A stretch of 64,000 bases of DNA from assembly GCA_963922205.1 (NCBI GenBank), contig CAWUHX010000219.1, forward strand, positions 434,001 to 498,000, given 5' to 3'. Position 1 is the stretch's first letter, and each line of letters opens with the position of its first letter. Positions 30,626 to 43,400 of this stretch are shown piece after piece. Position numbers and translations under genes: made by a program. Source of the DNA: Romanomermis culicivorax (taxonomy: Eukaryota; Nematoda; Enoplea; Mermithida; Mermithidae). The notes under the pieces were generated by a model, which saw only the letters and a program-made list of their open reading frames with translations, did no database searches and was not told the DNA's origin.

Positions 30626-31250
30626 ACCCGATATTCATGCTCAGGTTCCAGGTACTCATTCCATCCCCATAATTTACAAATTCAGAACAACTTACCAAGA
30701 GCCCCTGCCTAACATGAAGATGAAAATAACAAATGTATAAAAGGATGGGCCAGGCCCCGATGAAGCGAGACAAGTGGGAATAAGATACTAAATAATACTA
30801 AAAGACGTATGCCCACTTCTACCTATTGAATCCAGATACAGTAATTTATTTATTGTTGCCTGCTGAGGCAGGTCAAGTATGAGCCTGTGGACAACTTCCG
30901 CTAATTGCCAACCTATTACAAAATACACCTGAATCTGCAGATAAATACATGCTACAACATTCATGCCTTGTATAAAAAGTGACAGGAAATTTATCTTGCT
31001 CTAACTAACTGTGTTATCAATAGGTTTTTGCTATGCCAGCATTGCAGTTTTGGGACAGCAAAGATATAAACATAGCCCCTGTCGATTCACTATACACTCT
31101 AACCTGGCACATATTTTGTGGACATTTATAAAAATTTCATAAAATGCTATACCAGTAAGAGAATAAAATTTATCGATTTGCTGTTTTATAGAGTTTTGAA
31201 ATTCGAATTCTTTGATTTTTATAAATTGGAACATTACAAACACCCTGCAA

Positions 31251-31430
31251 ATGATTGATTGGAAATTTGCATCTTCAATCTTTATTGTACTAATTACATT
31301 TTTTAATCTACTTTCTTCTTCCAATGATGAGTTCAAAGAAGAGAATTCAACAAAGTACCAGAATTTATTGCCATCGGAAAAGTATTGGAGAGCAACTGAC
31401 TTCGAAGAATTTTTTAGAAATTTGGATCAA
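31251..31430 (+). CDS. Gene B exon 1: signal peptide and N-terminus
   Basis: ATG at 31251 starts MIDWKFASSIFIVLITFFNL, a good signal peptide, followed by an acidic, polar stretch ending FRNLDQ. It ends at a consensus GTGAGT in phase 0. An in-frame non-ATG opening upstream is not used as start. Confidence 0.6.
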
Positions 31431-34400
31431 GTGAGTTTCTTAGAAGATTGTCACTTTATGGTTTGAGTTGGTTATCATCAGCTACCATAGTTCTTTCTGA
31501 ATCATCTATTCATCCTATGATCATCTTGAAATTATTACCAAATGAAGAAAGACAATTCTCTAAACTTACGCTGCCAGATGAGCTTGCAAAACTTCAATTG
31601 CCCTATGTTCAAATCAACATTGCCAGTGTCAGAAAAATAATGCTCAGTGAGGGGCCTGAATTCTTGGACTTCTGCGTACAAGGGAACACATTATCCAACT
31701 GTGCTAACTGAGCCACACTGATGGTTCATAAATTCTGGTTGTAGTGGTGCTGATGAGTGCAGGGCATGTCGCATAAGGAACAGCTGGACTCACCACGGCA
31801 ATACCCCACTTCTTTTGAGGAGGAAGGGCCCTTGTACGGTCACCAATGTCATATTCTTAAATCCACGTGCCATGTAACTCAAAAATATATTACCCACTGA
31901 GAGGGCTGTAATTCTTGACCTCCTGCATGAAAGGTAGATGTGCTACCAAATGTGCTAACTGAACAGGTGGATGGTTAGGAAGCTGAGTTTGTGTGGTTGT
32001 GGTGAGTGTGCTGCATGCCAGACAATAAATAGCCAGAGACTCTACTACAAAACAAATGTTGAGGTACAGCTACCTCAAATACCAATTGTTGCAATTCGAG
32101 AGCATTTTTCCCTTTGCTGGTTTGGCTAAGTTGGTTTGAGCAAGCAGATGGTATCCATAAAAAAATGAGTCCAAACCCCAGGCAGAGCCCTAACTTTTAC
32201 TGAAACCCTGAGCTTTGAGAAAAGTGTGCCTAAACACTGGTGACCCTTGTTTGTCTAATTTGATGGTAGAGAGATGTTGAGAGTTGTCAGAGCAACTGCC
32301 TCAACTATGAATTGTTGGAATTTGGGAGCCCTATCTCATCATATCCATTATCTCAGTTGGTCATAGCATGCTTACAGTAGGTCTCTGGTCCAAGTCCAGA
32401 ACTGAGCTTAACTATTACTGAATCCACAAGCAATGCAAACATATTGCCTCACGATTGGGTTAAGGAATGTATCTGACTGACAAAAGTTCCATGAAATATT
32501 AGTTTAATTACTTTTTTGTATCATAATTGCAGAAACTCTCGATTTTTTAATGAAAATCTCTGATTCAAAACTCTATTGTTGATCATTTTTTATACATATT
32601 CAATTTTGGAGAGAAATTTCCAAGAAAAGTCATATTTATCTATGGAAACTCAGAGTTGTGATTAAAAATCATAAGCCCGTTGACCTTTTTTTTGCCCATT
32701 AGTTGTGATTTTTTTAATTTCCCAAATGAAAATCAAAAAAAAATTAATGTGAGTAAATGCAAAAAACAGTTTTATAAATTATTTGGAAACAATAAACACA
32801 TTTTCTTTTGAATTTTTTACAAGTACAAGTGGTAAAATTTAAGTAGAAAATTATAAAATTTCTTTTAAAAATTTCTGGAATTTTTGTAGAAATTTGTAAA
32901 ATGTGTGTAAGAATTTTTCAAAATGAGAGATCTTCAATTTTCATATAATGCAAGTCTCTCAAGGTCGGAGTACTATGCATTGTGCAGGTCTTTCCTTGGA
33001 AGTGAAGAAAGAAGATTTAGTCTGACAACTAGTTAGAACTACTCCATGGCTAGGCCTCGGAACTAGAACAACAGTTCTTGCCCAGATATAGCAACAAGAA
33101 ACACTAACTAATATGCAAGATACCCACTAAGGCTTGTCTCCTACCTGATGTCTTCAATAAGATATGCTCACGGCTATTGTTCTCTTCGTGCTCACTGTAC
33201 AATCCAACAAATAATCGAATATATAAATTAACAAGAATAATAAAAGAAAATGGACGAACTGCTAATAGTTTCACAAAAATGAGGCCAAACACGGGATAAA
33301 ACTTTTAATCAGTGAAGCATAAAACTCTCAAAAATACTATAAAAACAAAAAGTAATTTCATCATCATATTTTTTTCTTTTGTGCTCTATTGCTATGCAAA
33401 TTGTGTGGGCCGATTATCCCCCCATGATTGACTTGTTGACTTCCAGATCGTGGAATGGGCAGCAACAGGGTGCCAACACAATATTAACGAATCATGTAAT
33501 ACACAGATTTATTACAAAATTAATAAATATTGAACATTCTAATAGAGCCTAGAATGAAACCACAGAAAATATACTTTTCCTGATCTCTGATGTAAAAAAA
33601 AAATTAGGTGAGAATACAAAATAATATGGAAATAATTATGTAATGCTCCAAGTAGGAGTAGTTATATGAGCCCATATAGGGGGAAAAACAAAAGATGCCC
33701 CTGTACAAAACACATACATGACAGTTTGTCATCTTGACTGTGTGGGGCGATACAGGAGGTGTAAAAAGTATAGCTGATGACTCAAATTCAAATAACATGA
33801 AGGGCGATAAGGGATGTAGAAAGTATTGTCAATGATACAATAGGATCCAAATTTCATTGAGCATGCAGGACGATACAGGGGTTTAGAAAAAACTCCCATA
33901 GCTTCAATGTGCAAAATTCTACTTGCAAATAAAAAAGACAGCCGAAGCTCAAACCCATAAAATTCTACTTCCATGTAGAGTCAGCCCAAAGCTTCAACCC
34001 ATAAAAACACCCCCTGCCCACTACACAAACTTCAATTTAGGAATTTTGATCACAGAAAGCATACAAACTTTTAGCCTACAGGTCTCTCAAGGTCAGAGCA
34101 CCATGCATTGTGCACGTCTTTCCTCAGAAGCAAAGAAAGAATATTCAGTCTGGCAAGTAGTTAGAACAACTCCATGGCTAGGCCTCGGAACTAGCGCATC
34201 AGTTCTTGCCCAGACCTGGGGGAAACAAACAATGACATCACTAATGGACCCTTATAGTGCAGACCATGTAGACAACCAGAAGAAAATGAATACCCAGTGG
34301 AACCAACCAGGTAGAACAGACCCATAATGGTTTGTCTCCTATTTGACATCTGCAATAAGAAAGGCCTGAGCCTATTGCCCTTTGTATACTTACTGTACCA

Positions 34401-37400
34401 TTAATTTAACAACATTAATAAATGAAAGTGGAAGGACCATGAACCGCTAATGGCTTTATGCAAATAAGGCCAAACATAGGCGAAAACTTTTAATTGGTGA
34501 AGCATCAGCATAAAACTCTCAAAAATAGTATAAAGCAAAACGTGATTTCATCATTACATTTCCTTCTTGCTTTGGTGCACGTCCCCTCACCAATGATCTA
34601 TCTGTTTTTCTCTCTAAAATTCTAAAAAAGTTTTGTAGAACAAATACATTTTATCAAAATGTAAAAATTCTGTGAAAAATTGATACTATAGTTGCTGACT
34701 GTAGAGTATTCAGCTTGTCCTGCCTTCTTGGGAAAATTTTAAAAGGCATCTGAGGGTCATGGAATCTGATGATCTAATGGTTTTAATCATTTTTTACCAA
34801 ATTTTTGCAAAAGATTTTGTTCTGCGATACATTCAAAACACACTGAAAATCATGTCTTGAAACAGTGAAAAACGTGTCCCGAAAACAATGCTTAAGCATA
34901 ATGAATCATCAAAAAACCCATCCCAATCACTTAAAAAATGTGTCCCGAAACTAAGATTCTTGTAAAAAATTTTTTTTATCAAAAATGAGTAAAACTATTA
35001 GATCATTAGATTCAATGAGCCTCGGGTGTTTTTAAAATTGTTTCCATAGAGACAATGCATCATGCACTTTGGCATCTGAGTCATTCATGGAACATTTACG
35101 TCGAGTTTTACCTATTGCAACTCCTGGCATATTTTCTATGTGGAAGTCATTTTATATGTTGTAGCTTTGGGCGTACTTTCTACACAAAAGGAGAATTCTA
35201 CAGGTTGGTGGAGCTTTGGCTTACTTTCTACATGGGAGTAAAATTCTACACATTGAAGCTTCAGGCATACTTTCTACACCCATCCCCCCTATCGCCCCAC
35301 AAGATTAATGAAATTCAGATCAAACTATATCCTCGACCATACTTCCTACACCCCCTGCATAATCTTGCAAATTATATGATTTGTGTCATTGGCTACACTT
35401 TCTACACCCCCTGTATTGCCCACACTATTGAGGTAGCAAACTTTCATGTACATGTTTTGTACAGGGGTATCTTTTGTGTACCCTTACATAGGTCCGTAGA
35501 ACTAGTATGGATTTCTCAGGCATCAGCACAAATGCAGGTACCATGGTATCAGGCATCAGCAGGTGTTACTAGATTTGGTTCAAGCAGGTGCCACTGCATT
35601 TCGCACCAGCAATTACTCGGAATATTATATGCATGTTCATGAGCATAACTACTTAGAGACAAAACAACAAAATGGTGCTGAAATTGATATATCTGCATCA
35701 TAATCCATAATCAATTTCCGGAATACTCCAATTTTTGAACAAATACACTAACATTTCAAAGTTTCTAGGCAATAACATTGTCCAAGATGAAGCCACAGTG
35801 TTAAATAAATGTTCACTAGATAAAATTGTAAGCATGCGCATAAAAATTTTTGTCCAAAGTTTGCAAGCAAATGATATTCATTCTTCTCAATTTTTCAATA
35901 GTCCAATGAATTTGTTCAATACTTCATTGATCACTTCCTGATTTTCATGTTCCATGTTAGCCAACATGCAGGCACATGTTAAACACTTGATTGGATCCAG
36001 ATCTTGTATTGAGGCTCAAGCAATGTGGACATGCAATGACTGATTTTTGTGTTTTATGTCAGCAAGCATGTAATCAATTGCAAAACACTTCATTCAATCT
36101 TTCTGGTAATTGATTGAGAAACAGATTTTGTAGTTAAAGTCAAGCAAAGTTGATATGCAAAACTGATCTCCATGTTCTGTGTCAGCCAGTATGTAATCAA
36201 TTCAGACATCCATGGAGAAAATTTTACAGGGGTAGGGTTATTGAACTTTTTATCCAGGGGGTATAGGGCATTTACCCCCCTACCATCTATGTGCATGTAA
36301 GAATGATTCGATAAACACAGCACTGGTGCAGATGCTACAGCACAAGCACTGGTAAAAAACGTGGCACTGGGACATTCCAAATTCCTAGTTTTGTGCCATC
36401 ACCAAAGAAGATCCAATCTGCATGAAGTCAGAAAAGATATTGCCACCTTTTTCTTCTCTGGAACTTTGATGAAGATAGTTTTCTGTAATCTTAATCAAGC
36501 TGAATTCTTCCAGTTTTGCTCGAGGATACTGTCATGGGTATGGCTTTTTTGCTTTTCCTCAGGGAACATAAGCTTTTTCGTGCTGATCTGTTTATTCTAT
36601 TTTGAATATGTGTGTTTTATCAGCAAATTGTGATATTCCACAACAGATACTCTATTACTGTATGTAGTATGTAAGAATACATGCTTGCTTTCTTTTTGTA
36701 GGACAATCTATACAATTTGTCGATGTCTGGAGAAGATATTTTTGACTTATTGAACTACAATGGAGAAAATGCAACCATATTTGCAAAGGTTGTTTCAGAG
36801 TGTGGTCGTTTGAGGAACACTAGTTCGCCTTATATATCAGATAATTGTTTCAAAGATTTGGATTTTATAGCTTGTTCTCTATCTGAGTTTTTCCGGGGTT
36901 GGAAGAAGTTGTACAAAGGTTAGAAATTTGTCAGTTGTTTTCTCAATGACTACATAAACTTTTTCCCGTTTCTTTCAGGAGAATGCAATAATGGTCATAG
37001 TGGAAGGGAAGCAAAAGAATGTAACACCAATTTGAAGAAGAAACTCCTGAAAGATATGTGGCCAATTTACAGTAAGAAGAATTAACAGTATACCTCCAAA
37101 TCTTATCCTTAGGTCACATAATCTAGAATATTGTTGATGGCAGAAAAATTCACCATATAGATTTTTAACTGCTTAAGTTCTCTACTTTCCAATTCTACCC
37201 TGAGTCTAAGAGTCCCTCTGGAAAAAATCTCTTAGCTAGCTATAACCTACAGTGTTCAAATTTTAATGATCGAATTTTTCCACTTTTATGTTTGCATTTA
37301 CATGAATACAGTGGTAAATTACACTAAACCTGTACTTTGCAACATCACCTTCTATGTTCTTGTTTCCAAATCAGCATTATTCATTATGCTGTTGTTACAA

Positions 37401-40400
37401 ATACAAACCATATCAAAAAAATCATTTGATTCCATTAATGTAAAGTAGAATGCAGCTTAAAAGACAGAAGATCCTGTTCTATTGATATGGAACTCATATA
37501 GACTTCCATACGGTTAAAGTTCTTCTGAGTAGTGAAATGGGCCAACAAATACAGATGGCTATTTGTGCCACATTATGCTTCAAATACAACAACTTGTCGA
37601 ACTTATTCACTGGAAGTCTTTTACAATTGCCACCTGTTAGCCCTATTTGCTGCTTTGAAAGTGCATTGGCTTTCTACAGAGCTTATTGGTGGACTTTTTT
37701 ATTTCACTACAATCTAACTAATGCATTACATCTCCCATACATTCATTAACTAGCAGTCTAAAACTGATTACACATACTAAGATTAACCAATTAAAAATAC
37801 CTATGCATTATATACCCTCGGCAAGAAGAACTTGTTCTGGTTTAGAGCTTTTGCTGACCCATTTTCACCTCTTGATGATGTTAACAAACACAGCCCATTT
37901 TTCATCTCCAGTGATGATTCAATGAAGGAAAAGCTTGATTTTGTACTGTGAAAGTAATGGCATGAAAATGATAACAGGCTGTTGCATACTGTGGTCACTC
38001 AAGTTGTGAAGCCCTCATGTTTGGAGCTTGCAAACGTTGTTCATCTATTTCATTCAACTTTCAATACTAGTGTGAGTAACAGCAAAGACATTTGCTATGT
38101 CACTAATTGTTTTCTTTTGGATCGAGGTCCAGCGTTTCTAGAATGTCTGCTAATGATACTTCACCTGGTCATCTACTAAGAGGTTCATCTTTGATACAGC
38201 AGGTGCCAGGCCTGAACTTTGCCAACCACTATTCAACTGCACAATCAGACACAGCAGATTCATCATATGCTTGCCGCATAATTCTCCTTGCCTCAGCTGC
38301 AGTTGTTCCCAGAATTCAATGATGTATATGCTCAGGGAAGTAACACTTTGTCTTAGGTGTCAATAAAATGGACCGTATGGTCCAACTGAAAATCAACCCT
38401 ATTTTCCAAATATTCCAAACAAACAATCAACTACCCGATTTATTTGGATTTTAAGGGAAAAGTTGATTGATAACTCATGACCAAAAATCGACATTACTTC
38501 CTTGTGTTGTAATTAAGGCCTGCATATACCCTGGCTACCCGGATGTGGTTCTTGGGAGCTCCTATCTGGTTCTACCCCTAATGCTAACTGGGCGAGATAT
38601 GTGAGAAACAGAGGATAACTACCTAGTCGTAGACAGTGTAGAACGAGATTATTAATCAGAAAGAACAAAACACAATGCTGGTTAACTGAAACAAACAAAC
38701 ATGCCAAAACAATGTCGAATGCCACCAAGGTCTGCACAAAGAGTTGCAGAACCCTGGACCACTCTGCGTAAGTCCGACACCACCTCTTCCAGAGGGTAAG
38801 CAAACCAAAAGGCACAGTCAAAAACAGAGAGGGGCAGAATGAATTGTCGGACAAGGAAAACACTCACTACTCTCAAAAGGGAACCATGACCACATGGTGC
38901 TAGATGGCACAGGACGCCCACACAAAAATATACGAATAATAATAATTGACGACAAAGCGTTTTCCGCTTGCTCCAATGGAGGCCAAAACTCTTCCAGAAA
39001 ACTTTTCTGATAAATGAAAAACATGGCGAGCAATGCCAAATGTCAACTAAAATCAGCTATGCAAAACATTCTCGTCCATTTTTATATTTTGTACCAAAAA
39101 TAATGGGAACAAGCCGTTTTGACAGTTTTGTTTACCTAATAAAAAGTGAACTTACTTTAGCAACAAAGAACTCTAGAAAATAAAAATGATAATAATTATA
39201 ACTCCAAACATCAGAGGAATTAACCCTCTGACATTGCCAAACCATACAACATTCAAATGTTAGCAATGTCGAAGAGAAAAATGACATTGCCTGCCTAATC
39301 ACTGAAAATTTATGTAGGTATCTGATAGAAAATACACAAATTATGAGTCAAGACCCATTAATATTATGTTCAATTATTTATGAATAGAACATTTTTCAAT
39401 TGATGATCAAAAATTCCCAGTCCCTGGATTTTATGGAAAATTACTCTGGCTGGGGCCAGGATCAGGAGTTTTAACCTGCTCTGCCTGGGGCCAGGGCTAG
39501 GTACCCACTGATCATTGGCAGCATGTCGAGGTCTCTATGTTACATTTATCAGTTCAAATACTGTTCCCAAAATCCTGCTACTTTTTTCTTAGTGCTCGAT
39601 TCGTTTGGAAAACTGCCAACAGATCTCAATAAGCTGAATCTTATGGCTTTGGGTCGCCACACTGATTGCAATTCCATCATCATTCCCCGCATGACAAATG
39701 GTGATCACCAGTTTGAAGGCAACTATTGTCAAGTTCATTTCCATCCTCCGAAGCCCGAAAGATTGGCTCAACTGTCACGCCAAGGCCCTGGTCAATATAA
39801 TCAGGACAATGCTCTCGATGTGGTTTGTTCTTTAGACTCTGTAGTCAATGAAGGACAATGTGATAGATGCATCCATGTTGAAGGGCTTCCTGGGTGGCGC
39901 CGTAGCTGTCCCATCATTGGCCAATGTTGGGGTAGGTGTAGGAAGCCCTTCAACATCCATACAAAAACGGCCTTCTAGCTGGAAGGGTCACATGACTGAT
40001 GATATATAGCTGATTCCATTCGGCCCATATGTCAAAAAAATAATATGATTTTGATTTCATGTAATTTTATCCACTTTAACAACAAACAGAAAAGCCTATG
40101 CCAGAAGTTCCATGAATTTACATTCTCCTCGAAATTTAGTGAAAAGCAGAAAAATACAAATTTATAAACTTCCTCTTTGAACAAGAAAAATTCAGATTTT
40201 CTCCAACAAATCCCAATTTTTTGATAATTATCAGCATAGATATGCTCTATACTCTGTCGTTTTTCGCTTGAACTCAAACAATGAAGGATGATATTTTCAT
40301 GAAATCAGCCCATCAAAAAACTATTATTTCGCCAAACTGTAAGATTTTGTTGTCTACAGTAATTCGAAAAATTGTGTGGATCGTATGCAGTACATCCAGA

Positions 40401-43400
40401 ACATACTACTGGCTACTCACTCCGGAAAAGAAGCATTAGAAAAAGCAGACTTTAGAGCCCATTTGCATTTGGAGCCATATAGATTGGGGGATGATGAAAG
40501 TTGTATGTAAGGAACTTTCCTTTATTCTTGGATAGGACAACAATGACCTTATGCATTAGTCTATAATTAGCAAAACCGACAGTTACACCTACAGTAATGC
40601 CATGATCTGATACTTCACCCCATTGGCACCAGTTTAGCTCACTATCATAGGAGTTTATCATAATGAGAGGATGAATGATAGTCAATGGCACTGTGGAACG
40701 CAGTGCCACAAAATCTACCCAATTCTTTCATTCGAGGATTGTGTCTCACTACAGCCACCATCTCCAAATATCCACTATTCTATTGAAGCCACTACCTCAC
40801 TCTAGTCATCAAAGTTTGCAAAGGCATCTTACTAAAGCCACGAGTAAAACAAGACATAGGCTGCTACAAAAATCTCGACATATCATGGGGGCGCAAAAAT
40901 TTGACTCTGCAGTCATAAAACGTACTAACTCTGAAATATCATTTTTTGAGCATTCTTATGGTTTTCCATGATTTTTGAAGCAAATAGATGCACTCTACAA
41001 TTGTTGGCCAAAATGCCTATGGGATCTCTGATCAAATCTACTGCTGGTCAATACGTACCCAATCCTATGACAAACATTTGTATAATCATTGGTGGTTATT
41101 GGGACATAGTGGCTGTAGTAAGACAGTCACTAGGTGACAGTTGGCCATAGTAGGACACCATTGATAGTTTGGTGACTGTGGTATGACAGTGGCTGTAGTG
41201 AAATGGTGGCTGTAGCAAGCTGAACCCAATTATTCCACAATCTTTCAAGCAAAGTATTGTTTTCTGCCTGAAGAATACCTACATATTTTTCTTTATAGTT
41301 CACTTGGATATAGACTACTTATTTTTTTATTGATTCAAAATTCTTCTACATGCAGATGTGCGAAGCGTCGATCAATTCCACTACCATGAAATGGGATATA
41401 TGTGCGCCAAAATCTTGTAACAATAGGAATATGACTGTGCTTTTCAGATTTGGTAAGACATCAAATTTTTCGTAGAAGTTGTTTCTGTAACTGTTATATT
41501 TCATCAAATGTGATTCCAGGTCAATCAAGAATGAATGATTGCTCAAAACTGAATGAAATGTGCACATTTTCCTAGAATTAAAATCTACTAGAAGTTTATT
41601 CATTTTGATATTTTTATATATAAGTTTATGTTTATATAGGTATCAAAGATTATATTTTTCAAAAACTTATGAGAGTTAGAGATAAATTTTAATTGTAAAT
41701 TTTGATAGTTTATGTTGTAGTGAATTTCCCGACGAAATACTTTTGCAATGTGACTGTGGCTTGCAGATAGGAATGTAAAGCAAACTGGAATGCTTTTTTG
41801 TTGGATTCACGATAGTAAGTCAAAATGCACATTAACATGCTAGGAGAAATTCCCCAATTTTTTCAGGAATGTATCAGTCATGTGGTGAACGGAATATGTA
41901 AAATCATGATTAATCACATCTTGTGAAATACTGTATTTTTTAAAATAAAATTTATACACCAATTCCTAGTTTTTTTCCAATTTTCCCGAGTTTGGGGCTG
42001 TTGGTATAGGGCTGACTAAATTAGGGTTAGGGTCCCCCCAATTACAGGTGCGCTTATTATGTTAGATAAATAGGACAAAAGCTACCATCTCCTTGAGAAG
42101 CCTTAGGGGCTAAATTCAAATTGAGAAACTGAAAGTTAAGCAATTTGGGTTAATTCTTCCTGATTCAAACTTATTATCATCAGTCCATCAGATATGTGCT
42201 GGGTGGGTAGAAATCATGTTCATTAAGGTCGATTCTGTGGCTATCTCTCCTACTGATCTTCCAGTTTTTTCCAACTTATGGACTAGAATAATTAACAGCC
42301 GGAGGGGTTTTCAACCCATCATTCATTTCAAATATAACACCTTGATGTATGACATGCCCATCAACATTCTGATGATTCATGCAACACAGGCTTTTTTTAG
42401 TCATTTCAGGTACGTGGGCCCCTAAAAGTTTGGAAATGACTGCTAAAATTTCAGGTGTAGGAGCCATTTTGGCGCCTAAAATTTTGACTTATTCATTTAT
42501 ATTATTGTCCATTGTAGTTATTCACATTCAATTTTAGATTTAAAGTAAGTGTTTTACAAACTCTAAAATCATTAAACATCAAAAATTTTCTGGTGCTCCA
42601 TGCAAGATGTAATTGAATAGTTTTCAAAATAGTCTAGTCACTGTTTTTCTACAAATCAAACTTTCTGGGAAAAAAATTCTCGACAAAAGGAAAAAAATGG
42701 TAAACATGAATTTTGGTGCATTCAACAGATCAGAATCTCAAGTTTTCCATTTTTTGTAACTATTATTTTAAATATGGAGTGAGTTTGAATTCATGATCAA
42801 AATGGAGGTGATTTTCAAAAATTTCAAGTTTAATTTTAATTTGTCAAATTTATAAAAGTATGAACATATTTTTTAGTTTGTAAAATGATATAATACATGT
42901 TTTTGAACCTTGTATGTTTATCGAATAAGTTATCCATAAATTGATTTTGTAGTATTTCAGATTATCGAAATCTAAAAAAAAAAATTTTGTTGCATAGCGC
43001 TGGAAAGATATAGGAAACAACAGAAATAGAGTCAATACATTTTCCTCCAAAAATTCCGGTTAAAACCTGTTTTTGTACAGCTATTTTTCGTTTGTAGGAA
43101 TTACGAGTTTTATGCACTCAAGCACTTTTTATTGTAATTATGCTCACTTCAACAAAAACAGTGGCGACAACTCAAAAACACTAATTACTGACACTTGCCT
43201 AATTATGCACACTTCAACAGAAACAGTGGTGACATCTCAAAACACTAATTACAGACACTTGCATAACAGGGCTAATTGTGGCGCCCTGTAGATTTCAGAA
43301 CCTACAGTAACTCAAGTATGGTCCGAGCCAACCACTGTGGGTGTTTTTCATGTCTGAAATGTGAAATTGAAAACTCAACTTCCCTAAGTACATATCAACC

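Noticed and set aside
35055..35642. 195-codon plus-strand open frame
   Set aside because: It lies on the inverted subrepeat block and changes with the repeat; no domain, no splice context.
38513..39039. Overlapping minus-strand frames with hydrophobic stretches
   Set aside because: They cover a dispersed repeat also found at 9565; the frames are not conserved between the copies.
40740..41215. Possible terminal inverted repeats (CACTACAGCCACCAT near 40747 and ATGGTGGCTGTAG near 41202)
   Set aside because: The matching arms are only about 15 bases, and the GTGGCTGTAGT word is repeated several times locally, so an element could not be defined.
42216..42425. 69-codon plus-strand frame in a gene B intron
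   Set aside because: Its start resembles sequence at 45285 (GGCTATCTCTCCT), suggesting a repeat; no NRF similarity and no matching splice phase.
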